Part shown: one piece after another, positions 41,071 through 49,299 of the stretch
Numbering within the stretch: the stretch's first letter is position 1
Layout of the letters: every line of letters begins with the position of its first letter
NCBI GenBank assembly: GCA_020024465.1
Contig: JAHHTT010000007.1
Coordinates: 1-61,683 of the forward strand
DNA: 61,683 nucleotides
From: Odoribacter sp.
Lineage (GTDB): Bacteria > Bacteroidota > Bacteroidia > Bacteroidales > Marinifilaceae
Direction: 5' to 3'
The notes under the pieces: model-generated
What the model saw: only the letters and a program-made list of their open reading frames with translations
Told to the model about the DNA's origin: nothing
The model's database searches: none
Position numbers and translations under genes: made by a program

Positions 41071-42852
41071 ATGAAAAGGTATATTTTTAGCCTTATTATA
41101 GGCATATATATGGGGGGCGGGCTTTTAATAGCCCAGCCCATTTCATCTTTATTCCAGCCTTTTACTTGGGAGCAAGCGAGTATGTTGGCCGCCCGGGATA
41201 ATAAATTGGTTATGGTCCAGGTCGGCAATGTTGGAAAAGAAGTAGACCAACGGATAAGGAAAAACGAGGAATTGGTAAATTATCTTTTGCGGAATGTAAT
41301 AGCGATTCATATTGATATGGATACACCGCAGGGTAGAGCATTTGAACCACGATTAATGTTATATGGATATCCGGCATATGCATTTTTTATGCCTTATGGA
41401 GACTTGGTGGGAATTGTTGCTGCCGGAGAAGTAAGAGTACATTCTGAACGTTTGCTTGAAGTGTTGGAGGAGGCGAAAGAATTAGCTAGAACTAAAAAAA
41501 TGAATAGTAGGTCTTTGAGATTTGTGAATATAAATCTGGAAGGAGCGAAAGTTCGAGCTGCCAACGAAGGAAAGAATATTTTTATCAGTATTGCGAATGA
41601 TACAGTCCAAGCTTCTCTTTTGATGGATAAGAATGTATTCACATTAAATTCGATTGCTGACTTTTATAATGAGCATTTTGTTAATTTACGAATGGATGTA
41701 TTCATTGCCGGGGATTTGATGCAAAAGTATGATATCAAAGAAGCACCAGCATATATTTATTTGAATGAAGATGGAAAATTATTGTTTTGTGCAGACGAAG
41801 CTTGCTCTTCAGAAGTTTTTTTAGAATATGCCGAAGAGGCATTGAGAAAAGCTCAAGGTATTTCTTGGCAGAATTTGAATGATGCAGAGGCAATAAAGCA
41901 GGCGAAAAACGAAGGTAAATTTATCTTTATTGATTGCTATATTGAAGGACGTATGCATCAAAAATTAGTAAAAAATGTATTTACAGACCCAGAGGTCACT
42001 GATTTTTTTGAAAAACATTTTATTAATGTTTCTAGAATAGATGACCATGCTTGCTTGATTTTTGCAGATGGTAACGGACGTGAATTGCACCGGATTGTAC
42101 AAATCGAAGATGCTGCTGATTTATTGAATGAAGCAGGGAAAGTGGTGTCCGGTAAAGGATTGGCGGGTTTGGCTGCCCGATATGAGCAGGGAGATCATTC
42201 GGAAACTACGACAGAAGAATATATAATGGCATTGGCTCGTGCAGGTTATAGTCAGGCTGCTTCACAGGTAACGGTGAAATATTTGGGAACAATGACTCCT
42301 GCCTGCTTGAAAGAAAAGAGGTATTGGGATTTTTTTAATAAATATATTGTGGATGTTGAGCCTGTATTTTTTGATTATATATTATCCAATCAAGATAAAT
42401 TGATGGGATTATATGGAGAAAAAACAGTTAAAAATAAGATTTCTGAATTATGGATAACTGGAGCTGAAGGTTTTGTAAAAAATAATCAATTTGATGAAGA
42501 AGGCTTTAAGTTGTATATCAAGCGCTTGAAAAAAGAAAAAGTAGAAGGATGGCAATCCATCGCCCGTAATGCCCGAATGAATGCTGCAGAAAAATTGAAT
42601 GATTGGAAGTTGTTTATTAATTTAGCAGAAGAAAAATGGAACGAAGAAAAAATAAGCGATCCGGAACTTTACAATTGGGCAGTGAAAATCAATACTAATT
42701 GTTCTGATGGTAATGTGCGTTATAAAATGGCACAATGGCTGATTCAGAGGGTAATTGATATTAACAAAATGGAAAAATTCACCGGTAAAATCGATTTGAC
42801 TTCTTATCGGGGTTTTTTTGAAAAACTTTCGAATGATTTATTGAAAGATTAA
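41071..42852 (+). CDS. Exported protein with three thioredoxin-like folds and no CxxC
   Basis: 593 residues with a signal peptide ending GGGLLIAQP. Three thioredoxin-like repeats are seen at about 30-120 (FTWEQASMLAARDNKLVMVQ ... GYPAYAF), 152-240 (LEGAKVRAANEGKNIFISIA ... EAPAYIY) and 263-350 (LNDAEAIKQAKNEGKFIFID ... FEKHFINV). None carries CxxC; the first two keep the cis-Pro-like turn. A helical C-terminal domain (about 365-590) matches the middle domain of the protein at 34514-35968. Such a protein cannot do thiol exchange by the usual mechanism and is probably a binding or chaperone-like protein. Last gene of the operon. Confidence 0.8.
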   Translation: MKRYIFSLIIGIYMGGGLLIAQPISSLFQPFTWEQASMLAARDNKLVMVQVGNVGKEVDQRIRKNEELVNYLLRNVIAIHIDMDTPQGRAFEPRLMLYGYPAYAFFMPYGDLVGIVAAGEVRVHSERLLEVLEEAKELARTKKMNSRSLRFVNINLEGAKVRAANEGKNIFISIANDTVQASLLMDKNVFTLNSIADFYNEHFVNLRMDVFIAGDLMQKYDIKEAPAYIYLNEDGKLLFCADEACSSEVFLEYAEEALRKAQGISWQNLNDAEAIKQAKNEGKFIFIDCYIEGRMHQKLVKNVFTDPEVTDFFEKHFINVSRIDDHACLIFADGNGRELHRIVQIEDAADLLNEAGKVVSGKGLAGLAARYEQGDHSETTTEEYIMALARAGYSQAASQVTVKYLGTMTPACLKEKRYWDFFNKYIVDVEPVFFDYILSNQDKLMGLYGEKTVKNKISELWITGAEGFVKNNQFDEEGFKLYIKRLKKEKVEGWQSIARNARMNAAEKLNDWKLFINLAEEKWNEEKISDPELYNWAVKINTNCSDGNVRYKMAQWLIQRVIDINKMEKFTGKIDLTSYRGFFEKLSNDLLKD

Positions 42853-42882
42853 AAAATCATCTCATTATTTTAATCTTTTTTC
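42844..42882. terminator. Shared bidirectional terminator
   Basis: AAAGATTAA (42844-42852) pairs with TTAATCTTT (42870-42878). It contains the stop codons or last codons of both converging genes (the three-thioredoxin protein and uvrB). On the plus strand TTTTTTC follows. Confidence 0.65.
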
Positions 42883-44865
42883 AAGCATGTACATTTCATC
42901 TCGAAGACGAGCTGCTTCTAAAAAGTCTAATTCTTTTGCAGCTTTTTGCATAGCAGCTTTTGTCTTTTTTAGCATGCTGTCAATTTCAGATTTGCTCATA
43001 TATTCTATTACAGGATCAGCAACAATCTGTTGGTGTTCCTCTTCGATATAGACTTTATAATTACTTTGTGATAATACTGTATCGGTGTTTTTTTTGATTT
43101 GTTGAGGAGTAATATGGTACTTTTCGTTATATTTTAATTGTTTTTCTCTTCTGTAGTTTGTTGCATCAATGGTTTCCTGCATAGAGTGGGTTATTTGATC
43201 GGCATACATTATAACTTTGCCATTGATATTACGAGCTGCACGTCCGGCTGTTTGTGTTAATGAGCGTGTAGAACGTAAAAAACCTTCTTTGTCGGCATCG
43301 AGAATTGCGACAAGAGATACTTCCGGTAAATCCAAGCCTTCGCGTAACAGATTTACCCCCACTAAAACATCGATTACTCCCTTGCGTAGATTTTCCAATA
43401 TCTTCACTCTTTCTAAAGTGTCTACATCTGAATGGATATATTGGCAAAGTATACCGATGCGGTCAAGATATTTACTGAATTCTTCAGCCATCTTTTTTGT
43501 TAAGGTTGTGACAAGTACGCGTTCTTTACGTTCGATGCGTTTGTGAATTTCAGAAACAAGATGGTCTATCTGGTTCTGGGTAGGAACAATTTCAATGATA
43601 GGATCCGGTATACCGGTAGGCCGGATTAGCTGTTCTACGATGATGCCTTCGCTTTTTTCTAACTCATAATCTGCCGGAGTTGCGCTAATATAGATGGTTT
43701 GTCCTGTTTTTTCTTCAAATTCATCGAATGTCAATGGGCGATTGTCAAATGCTGCCGGTAGGCGGAAACCATATTCAACTAATGTGGATTTACGGGCGTG
43801 ATCACCTCCATACATAGCCCTTATTTGAGGAAGTGTAACATGTGATTCATCGATTACCATGAGAAAATCATCAGGGAAATAGTCTAATAGACAAAACGGA
43901 CGAACTCCGGCTTGCCGGCCGTCAAAATAGCGGGAATAATTTTCAATACCCGGACAATATCCCAGTTCTTGAATCATTTCCATGTCATATTTGACTCTTT
44001 CTTCCAAACGTTTGGCTTCTAAAAATTTTCCGTTGTCCTTTAGATAAAACAATTGATCCTCTAAGTCCTTATTGATTTCTATTAATGCATGGGCTATGGT
44101 TGCTTTGTCTGTAACAAAAAGGTTTGCCGGATATATATCCAATTCATCTTGTGTGCCAATTATTTCGCGGGTTGAGGGATTGAATGAAGAGATTCTGTCT
44201 ATTGTATCATCCCAAAATTCAATACGATATGCCACACCATCATAAGTTTCAATGGCAGGAAAAATATCGACGGTTTCTCCTTTTGCCCGAAAACAACCAC
44301 GTTTGAATTCGAGTTCGTTGTTTGTATACAGGGCATCAACCAGACGGCGTAATAAAAGGTTACGACTGATGGTCATCCCTTGTTTTAAGTGGGTGACATT
44401 CGAACTGAAAGCTCGAGGATCAGCCATACCATATAAACATGATACAGAGGAAATAACAATGATATCTCTCCTCCCGGATAGTAATGAGGCTGTCGTACGC
44501 AAGCGCAGTTTGTCTATTTCCTCGTTTATGGCTAAATCTTTTTCAATATAAGTATCTGTAGTCGGTAGATAAGCTTCCGGTTGGTAATAATCATAATAGG
44601 ATACAAAATATTCTACCGCATTGTTTGGAAAAAAAGCTTTAAATTCTCCATATAATTGTGCTGCCAATGTTTTGTTATGGCTTAATATCAAGGTCGGACG
44701 TCCTATTCTGTTAATGACATTGGCTATCGTAAAGGTTTTTCCAGAACCGGTGACTCCTAATAATACTTGAGCTGTGCGATTGTCTACAACTCCCTGCACT
44801 AATAGTTCAATCGCTTCTGGCTGATCGCCTGTTGGCTTATATTCTGAAGTCAGATTAAAATGCAT
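42865..44865 (-). CDS. uvrB: Excinuclease ABC subunit B
   Basis: 666-residue UvrB, the damage-verifying helicase-like subunit of nucleotide excision repair. Walker A is LLGVTGSGKTFT (35-46); the beta-hairpin region is YFVSYYDYYQPEAYLP (near 86-101); the DEAD-like box is MVIDESHVT near 338; motif VI is TQTAGRAARNINGKV; the C-terminal UVR domain binds UvrA/UvrC (SEIDSMLKKTKAAMQKAAKE onward). Length is normal. It stands alone, with no clear consensus promoter seen upstream. Confidence 0.97.
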   Translation of the reverse strand: MHFNLTSEYKPTGDQPEAIELLVQGVVDNRTAQVLLGVTGSGKTFTIANVINRIGRPTLILSHNKTLAAQLYGEFKAFFPNNAVEYFVSYYDYYQPEAYLPTTDTYIEKDLAINEEIDKLRLRTTASLLSGRRDIIVISSVSCLYGMADPRAFSSNVTHLKQGMTISRNLLLRRLVDALYTNNELEFKRGCFRAKGETVDIFPAIETYDGVAYRIEFWDDTIDRISSFNPSTREIIGTQDELDIYPANLFVTDKATIAHALIEINKDLEDQLFYLKDNGKFLEAKRLEERVKYDMEMIQELGYCPGIENYSRYFDGRQAGVRPFCLLDYFPDDFLMVIDESHVTLPQIRAMYGGDHARKSTLVEYGFRLPAAFDNRPLTFDEFEEKTGQTIYISATPADYELEKSEGIIVEQLIRPTGIPDPIIEIVPTQNQIDHLVSEIHKRIERKERVLVTTLTKKMAEEFSKYLDRIGILCQYIHSDVDTLERVKILENLRKGVIDVLVGVNLLREGLDLPEVSLVAILDADKEGFLRSTRSLTQTAGRAARNINGKVIMYADQITHSMQETIDATNYRREKQLKYNEKYHITPQQIKKNTDTVLSQSNYKVYIEEEHQQIVADPVIEYMSKSEIDSMLKKTKAAMQKAAKELDFLEAARLRDEMYMLEKRLK

Positions 44866-45166
44866 CGCTATTTTAAATATTTGCTTAAAAAGTTTATTGA
44901 TTCTAAGCGGTAGACAGTTTTTTGTCGATAAGTATTAAATTCATTTATTGAGATTTGTGCAGAATAAGAGTATGCCGTTTGTATTATGAAAATGATAGTA
45001 AAAAATTTTTTTCTGATTAAGTATAATATTTTTATTCCATTGATTGTATATTATTGATCACCATTAATCTTAACAATGTGGTGAAATTATTATCCAAACC
45101 TTCGGCTATTCATATTGTTCCCTTCGGACAATGAGGGATTTTATAGAAATCGCCACAATAAATGAG
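44866..45166. other. Intergenic region, no gene seen
   Basis: 301 AT-rich bases upstream of uvrB and downstream of the thioesterase gene. CCCT (45121-45124) and AGGG (45133-45136) can close a short weak hairpin, and CCTTCGG occurs twice (near 45099 and 45122). No convincing ORF, RNA gene or strong terminator is visible. Confidence 0.4.
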
Positions 45167-45541
45167 TTAAAGTTTACTCATAAATTTAATAGGATTGATG
45201 ATAAAACGATCATGTATGGCATGACCGATCTGTCCTTTCTCATCCCATGCATTAATTTCAAAACGTATGCGTCGGCCGTCGACCTCAATGACAGAGGCTT
45301 TACAAGTAACTTTTTGTCCTACGGCAGTTGCTTTTATATGCTGTGTATTTATTTCTATGCCTACAGTATCACTGTCCGGTTCCAATAATCCCTCCAAGCT
45401 GCGAATAGCTGTATTTTCCATCAAGGCGACCATTGCCGGTGTTGCAAAAACTTCTAGTTTACCGGAACCATATACTGCAGCTGTATCTTTGTGTTCTACA
45501 ATAATTTCTTGTGTGAATGTTGTTTTACCTGCTTCTATCAT
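45167..45541 (-). CDS. FlK-like hotdog thioesterase
   Basis: 124-residue hotdog protein of the fluoroacetyl-CoA-thioesterase-like family. The segment VFATPAMVALMENTA (31-45) contains Thr34 and Glu42 and NTQHIKATAVGQ (65-76) contains His68, the positions of the Thr-Glu-His catalytic set in FlK. It continues the prfC transcript after a 10-bp gap. In most bacteria this family hydrolyses unknown acyl-CoAs; fluoroacetate resistance should not be assumed. Confidence 0.85.
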   Translation of the reverse strand: MIEAGKTTFTQEIIVEHKDTAAVYGSGKLEVFATPAMVALMENTAIRSLEGLLEPDSDTVGIEINTQHIKATAVGQKVTCKASVIEVDGRRIRFEINAWDEKGQIGHAIHDRFIINPIKFMSKL

Positions 45542-45551
45542 AGTGTTGTTT

Positions 45552-47129
45552 TTAAAATTCAGATGTAAAATGGAAAATCAGTTTTTTGTAATTTTCTTGT
45601 GCCATTTGAAGCATATATTGAGAATCTGCCAAGAATACATCGCGTCCTTCTTTATCTTTTGCCATGTATTGTGATTTATGTTTTTTGAAATCTTCCAGTT
45701 CAGCATAATCCAAAGCTTCTATCCAGCAAGCCTTATATAGATTAATCGGTTCCCAGCGGCATACTGCTGTATATTCGTGCAGTAAACGATATTCGATGAC
45801 TTCAAATTGCAAAGCTCCTACCGTACCGATAATTTTACGGTTGTTGAATTGATTGATAAATAACTGGGCAACCCCTTCGTCCATTAACTGGTCAATACCT
45901 TTTGCCAATTGTTTTGATTTCATCGGATCTGCATTCTCGATATATTTGAATAATTCCGGAGAGAAACTTGGAATTCCTTTGAAATGGAGTTTCTCGCCTT
46001 CGGTCAAGGTGTCTCCGATTTTAAATGTCCCGGTGTCATGCAGACCGATAATGTCTCCCGGGTATGCTTCATCAATAACTGATTTCTTGGAAGCCATGAA
46101 AGCTGTTGGGGTAGAGAATTTTAATTGCTTGCCATTCCTTACATGCAGATAATTGGTGTTGCGTTTGAAAATTCCTGAGCAGATTTTTACAAATGCAATA
46201 CGGTCGCGGTGATTCGGATCCATATTTGCATGAATTTTAAACACAAAGCCTGAAAATTTTTCTTCATCAGGTTTTACAATGCGTTCTTCTGTTTCACGGG
46301 GAAGTGGTGATGGTGCAATTTCAATGAAACAGTCCAACAGTTCGCGAATACCGAAATTGTTTAGGGCCGAACCGAAAAATACAGGAGCCACATGGGCTTC
46401 CAGATATTCCTCGCGGTTTAATCCGGGATATACCTCCCGTACAAGTTCCAAATCTTCTCTTAGTTTGGTTGCTGCTCTATCTCCGATATGTTTGTCCAGT
46501 TCTTCCGAATCAATATCGGTAAGCTCAATACCTGTCGGTATATTTTGGATATTAGGGCTGTATAAACATAGAGTCTGACGATGGAGATTATAGATGCCTT
46601 TAAACGTATCTCCGCTGCCAATAGGCCAGCTTAATGGATTTACCTTGATTTGTAATTCTTTCTCTACATCGTCTAATATATCGAAAGGATCGTTAGCCGG
46701 TCGGTCTAATTTGTTGATAAACACGATTACAGGAGTCTTGCGCATCCGGCATACCTGCATTAATTTGCGCGTCTGTGTTTCAACTCCTTTAGCTGCGTCA
46801 ATAACAATGATTACACTATCACAAGCAGTTAGCGTACGGAATGTGTCTTCTGCAAAATCCTGATGACCTGGAGTGTCCAGAATATTGATTTTAATATTTT
46901 TATATTCAAATCCCATGACGGAGGTTGCGACAGAGATTCCTCTTTGACGTTCAATCTCCATGAAGTCGGAAGTTGCAGTCTTCTTGATCTTATTTGATTT
47001 TACAGCTCCTGCAACATGAATCGCTCCACCGAAAAGCAACAATTTTTCTGTCAATGTCGTTTTGCCGGCGTCCGGATGGCTGATGATGCCAAATGTGCGG
47101 CGGCGTGATATTTCTTCTCTATGTCCCAT
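45552..47129 (-). CDS. prfC: Peptide chain release factor 3
   Basis: 525-residue RF3 GTPase that recycles RF1/RF2 after termination. I place the start at 47129 (MGHREEISRRRTFGIISHPD): an ATG at 47162 in the same frame lies upstream of the -7 box at 47149-47156 and so cannot be on the transcript. G1 is SHPDAGKTTLTEK, G3 is LDTPGHQDFAEDT, G4 is FINKLDR. The RF3-specific part FSGFVFKIHANMDPNHRDRI follows the G domain. Divergent from the DUF308 gene; the thioesterase gene follows. Confidence 0.95.
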   Translation of the reverse strand: MGHREEISRRRTFGIISHPDAGKTTLTEKLLLFGGAIHVAGAVKSNKIKKTATSDFMEIERQRGISVATSVMGFEYKNIKINILDTPGHQDFAEDTFRTLTACDSVIIVIDAAKGVETQTRKLMQVCRMRKTPVIVFINKLDRPANDPFDILDDVEKELQIKVNPLSWPIGSGDTFKGIYNLHRQTLCLYSPNIQNIPTGIELTDIDSEELDKHIGDRAATKLREDLELVREVYPGLNREEYLEAHVAPVFFGSALNNFGIRELLDCFIEIAPSPLPRETEERIVKPDEEKFSGFVFKIHANMDPNHRDRIAFVKICSGIFKRNTNYLHVRNGKQLKFSTPTAFMASKKSVIDEAYPGDIIGLHDTGTFKIGDTLTEGEKLHFKGIPSFSPELFKYIENADPMKSKQLAKGIDQLMDEGVAQLFINQFNNRKIIGTVGALQFEVIEYRLLHEYTAVCRWEPINLYKACWIEALDYAELEDFKKHKSQYMAKDKEGRDVFLADSQYMLQMAQENYKKLIFHFTSEF

Positions 47130-47148
47130 AAATTCTGTTTTCAGTTGG

Positions 47149-47156
47149 CAAAGGTA
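47149..47156 (-). promoter_or_regulatory. prfC -7 box
   Basis: Plus-strand CAAAGGTA reads TACCTTTG on the minus strand, a perfect -7 match 20 bp before the ATG at 47129. It sets the prfC start. A weaker plus-strand TACCTTCG at 47231-47238 may serve the divergent DUF308 gene. Confidence 0.65.
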
Positions 47157-47276
47157 CGACATTAAAGGTAAAAGGTGAAAAATTAGAAGTAAAAAGTTGT
47201 AAAGTGTGAATCAACTAAACAAAAAATGCTTACCTTCGTTATGTTGAATGAATTATAAATTTATAGAAAAGTTATT

Positions 47277-47906
47277 ATGCAAATAGTTTACACATCAACC
47301 AATTTTAAGGGAGCTGTTCTACGTGCCATTTTGGCTGTTGTTTTTGGTAGCGTATTGATCGTATGGCCGGAAAAGGCATTGGTGTATATTGTTATGGCTA
47401 TTGGAGTTGTCTTTTTAGTGACGGGTATAACAGCATTTGTAGTTTCCAGCAAACATCGGGGAGATAGTAATAAAGGAATGTTGCCGGTGGCCGGAGTGGG
47501 TAGTATGGTTTTAGGGGTAATACTCATTTGTATTCCTCTTACATTTGCTGCTGTATTGGTGTTTATGTTAGGGTTAATGCTTATTATAGCTGCTATCGGT
47601 CAGTTTTTCACTCTTTCTTTGGCCCGTCAGATGGGGTCGGTATCTGGTATCAGTTATCTTTTTCCGATATTGATTCTGGTAGCTGGTATTATTATTCTTT
47701 TTAATCCTTTTGAGACGGTGGCAGGGATTTCCAAGGGAGCGTCCATCCTTTTTGGTATTATGGCCATTTTCTATGGAGTGACTAATTTATGGAATAATTA
47801 TTTATTATATAAATTCCGCCACTCTAATGAAAACGAAGAGAATATTCAGAAAATAGAACATCCGAGCGGTCAAGAGATTGAGGATGCAGACTATGAGGAG
47901 GTATAA
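47277..47906 (+). CDS. HdeD-like (DUF308) membrane protein
   Basis: 209-residue integral membrane protein with six hydrophobic segments in three pairs (VLRAILAVVFGSVLIVWPEK; LVYIVMAIGVVFLVTGITAF; VAGVGSMVLGVILICIPLTF, and so on), each pair resembling the HdeD/DUF308 repeat. The C-terminus is short and acidic (EIEDADYEEV). HdeD proteins take part in acid resistance in E. coli; here the role is unknown. Confidence 0.83.
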   Translation: MQIVYTSTNFKGAVLRAILAVVFGSVLIVWPEKALVYIVMAIGVVFLVTGITAFVVSSKHRGDSNKGMLPVAGVGSMVLGVILICIPLTFAAVLVFMLGLMLIIAAIGQFFTLSLARQMGSVSGISYLFPILILVAGIIILFNPFETVAGISKGASILFGIMAIFYGVTNLWNNYLLYKFRHSNENEENIQKIEHPSGQEIEDADYEEV

Positions 47907-48145
47907 AATGTAAAATCCATACAAGGAGAAGCGCTTGTAAGATACCTTCTGCAAGGTCATTTACGAATAATCAGATACCGGCAGAAGTTCATATACTTTC
48001 ATTCTATCGGATATTATTCATGAATGTTTGGGATAAGAACCACCTCTTGCGTATAATGTATGATAGGCTTAAAGAAAATAGCAGCAAGGATTAAAAGTAT
48101 AAATTTGGAGAATGATTTTATAATTTTAATGCAATGCTGTCTGAT

Positions 48146-48153
48146 TATCTTTG
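48146..48153 (+). promoter_or_regulatory. -7 box in the 48 kb intergenic region
   Basis: TATCTTTG matches TAnnTTTG exactly, with TTTA 18 bp upstream. It would start a transcript near 48160 running through the small ORF and hairpins into the CCG-domain gene. Confidence 0.5.
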
Positions 48154-48174
48154 CCGTGTCTATTTAAAAATTAT

Positions 48175-48252
48175 ATGAATATACGAAAATTGTATGGAGC
48201 AGAGGGTATTGTTTCATGTGAGTGGAAGTCTTGTTGCTTTGGAAAAATCTAG
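48175..48252 (+). CDS. Possible 25-aa Cys-rich peptide, unknown
   Basis: ATG to TAG, 25 codons, about 15 nt after the predicted transcription start. The peptide starts MNIRKLYGAEGIV and contains three Cys in its second half (SCEWKSCCFGKI). It could be a leader peptide for the Fe-S protein gene downstream or simply a chance ORF. No family recognised. Confidence 0.2.
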   Translation: MNIRKLYGAEGIVSCEWKSCCFGKI

Positions 48253-48380
48253 AAGATAAAAAAAGCTGTCACATTGGTTCAACCCAATGTGATGCGGTAT
48301 AATGCCAAAATAACAAACGAGAAAGTTGTATTGTAGCACCTTATGAAGGTGAATTGATTAATTCTTGATGTGTAATCTAT

Positions 48381-48416
48381 AAGGTCTGTCAAAATAAAAA
48401 ACGACAGACCTTTTGT
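48381..48416 (+). promoter_or_regulatory. Hairpin before the CCG-domain gene
   Basis: AAGGTCTGTC (48381-48390) and GACAGACCTT (48403-48412) form a perfect 10-bp stem with a 12-nt A-rich loop, followed by only a short T-run (TTTTG). It is either a weak terminator for the upstream small transcript or an attenuator of the gene at 48443. Confidence 0.5.
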
Positions 48417-48442
48417 GACAGACTTAACATAATTTTTATCAC

Positions 48443-49117
48443 ATGGAAAATAGCAAAAAATATTTGTTTGCTCCGGGATGCGCTCTTATGGTATATAAGC
48501 CTCATTTGGCAATAAAGTTGAAAGAGCTTGCCGAAATATACTTTGGTAAGATAGATATGTATTATACTTGCTGTATGGACAAAGAGAAAGTGGTTGACGG
48601 AGTTACGATTGTGACTCCCTGCGCTACCTGCTTTAAGCTGTATGCCGATAAAGTTTCACAAGTGGATACGCTGTTTCTATTAGAGAAAATCGCTGAGGAT
48701 GAAAACTTTGATTTTCCGGATTATCAAGGCATATCTATGAGCATTCAAGATACCTGTGCCGCCCGTACTCAGCCGATGGTCTTAAGCGTAATTAGAAAAT
48801 TGCTTAAAAGAATGAATATCAATTTAGTAGAACCTCTTCGATCCGGATTGGAGGGTAAATGTTGCGGGCAAACATTTTATGGAAAGATTCCTGCTGCCAA
48901 AGTAGAAGTTTTGATGAAAAAAAGAGCTGACGAGATGCCTTGTAATGACGTTGTCGTTTATTGTGCGTCTTGTATTATGAGTATGGCGGTTGGCGGTAAG
49001 CACCCTCGGTATATACTTGATTTGTTGTTTGGTGAGCCAACTCTTTTTATCGGGAAGAATATAGACAATTGGAATCAATCTTTGATTCGGTATAAGCAAA
49101 GAGTGAAAAATCAATGA
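48443..49117 (+). CDS. Cysteine-rich CCG-domain Fe-S protein
   Basis: 224 residues made of the Cys-rich CCG-type domains found in heterodisulfide reductase subunit B, GlpC and LutA. The Cys motifs are FAPGCALMVYKPH (6-18), YYTCCMDKEK, TPCATCFKLYAD, IQDTCAARTQP, GLEGKCCGQTFYG and VVYCASCIMSM. No ferredoxin-type CxxCxxC is present and there is no partner subunit next to it. Probably a small soluble Fe-S protein in electron transfer; substrate unknown. Confidence 0.78.
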   Translation: MENSKKYLFAPGCALMVYKPHLAIKLKELAEIYFGKIDMYYTCCMDKEKVVDGVTIVTPCATCFKLYADKVSQVDTLFLLEKIAEDENFDFPDYQGISMSIQDTCAARTQPMVLSVIRKLLKRMNINLVEPLRSGLEGKCCGQTFYGKIPAAKVEVLMKKRADEMPCNDVVVYCASCIMSMAVGGKHPRYILDLLFGEPTLFIGKNIDNWNQSLIRYKQRVKNQ

Positions 49118-49130
49118 AAATGAATGCAGA

Positions 49131-49229
49131 ATGAACCGTATATTGATTTGCTCCCTTTCATTTGTTAGTGGATGTAACATGATGGATGGGCAATATAAAA
49201 GGTATGTGTTTTTGCATCAAGAAGGTTAG
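49131..49229 (+). CDS. Possible 32-aa small lipoprotein
   Basis: ATG to TAG, 32 codons, 13 bp after the CCG-domain gene. The N-terminus MNRILICSLSFVSGC is a complete miniature lipoprotein signal (Arg, hydrophobic core, lipobox FVSGC with Cys at 15), followed by only 17 residues (NMMDGQYKRYVFLHQEG). It may be a true small lipoprotein co-transcribed with the Fe-S gene, or the remnant of a longer one cut by the stop codon. 49230-49299 shows nothing. Confidence 0.35.
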   Translation: MNRILICSLSFVSGCNMMDGQYKRYVFLHQEG

Positions 49230-49299
49230 GTGCGGTAATGAATCAAAAATAAGTATTGTGTCGGATGAAATTATTTAGCGGAGAATCAGATATCGGTAA

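Larger units (their letters stand above)
47907..48442. other. Intergenic region with promoter, small ORF and two hairpins
   Basis: 536 bp. 47907-48120 shows nothing. A consensus-like promoter (TTTA 48124-48127, 18 bp, TATCTTTG 48146-48153) precedes a 25-codon ORF (48175-48252). A hairpin CACATTGG/CCAATGTG (48270-48277, 48284-48291) and a second, AAGGTCTGTC/GACAGACCTT (48381-48390, 48403-48412), follow. The second lies 31 bp before the next gene. Confidence 0.5.

Noticed and set aside
45131..45388. 85-codon plus-strand ORF
   Set aside because: Antisense to the FlK-like thioesterase, which has clear catalytic residues.
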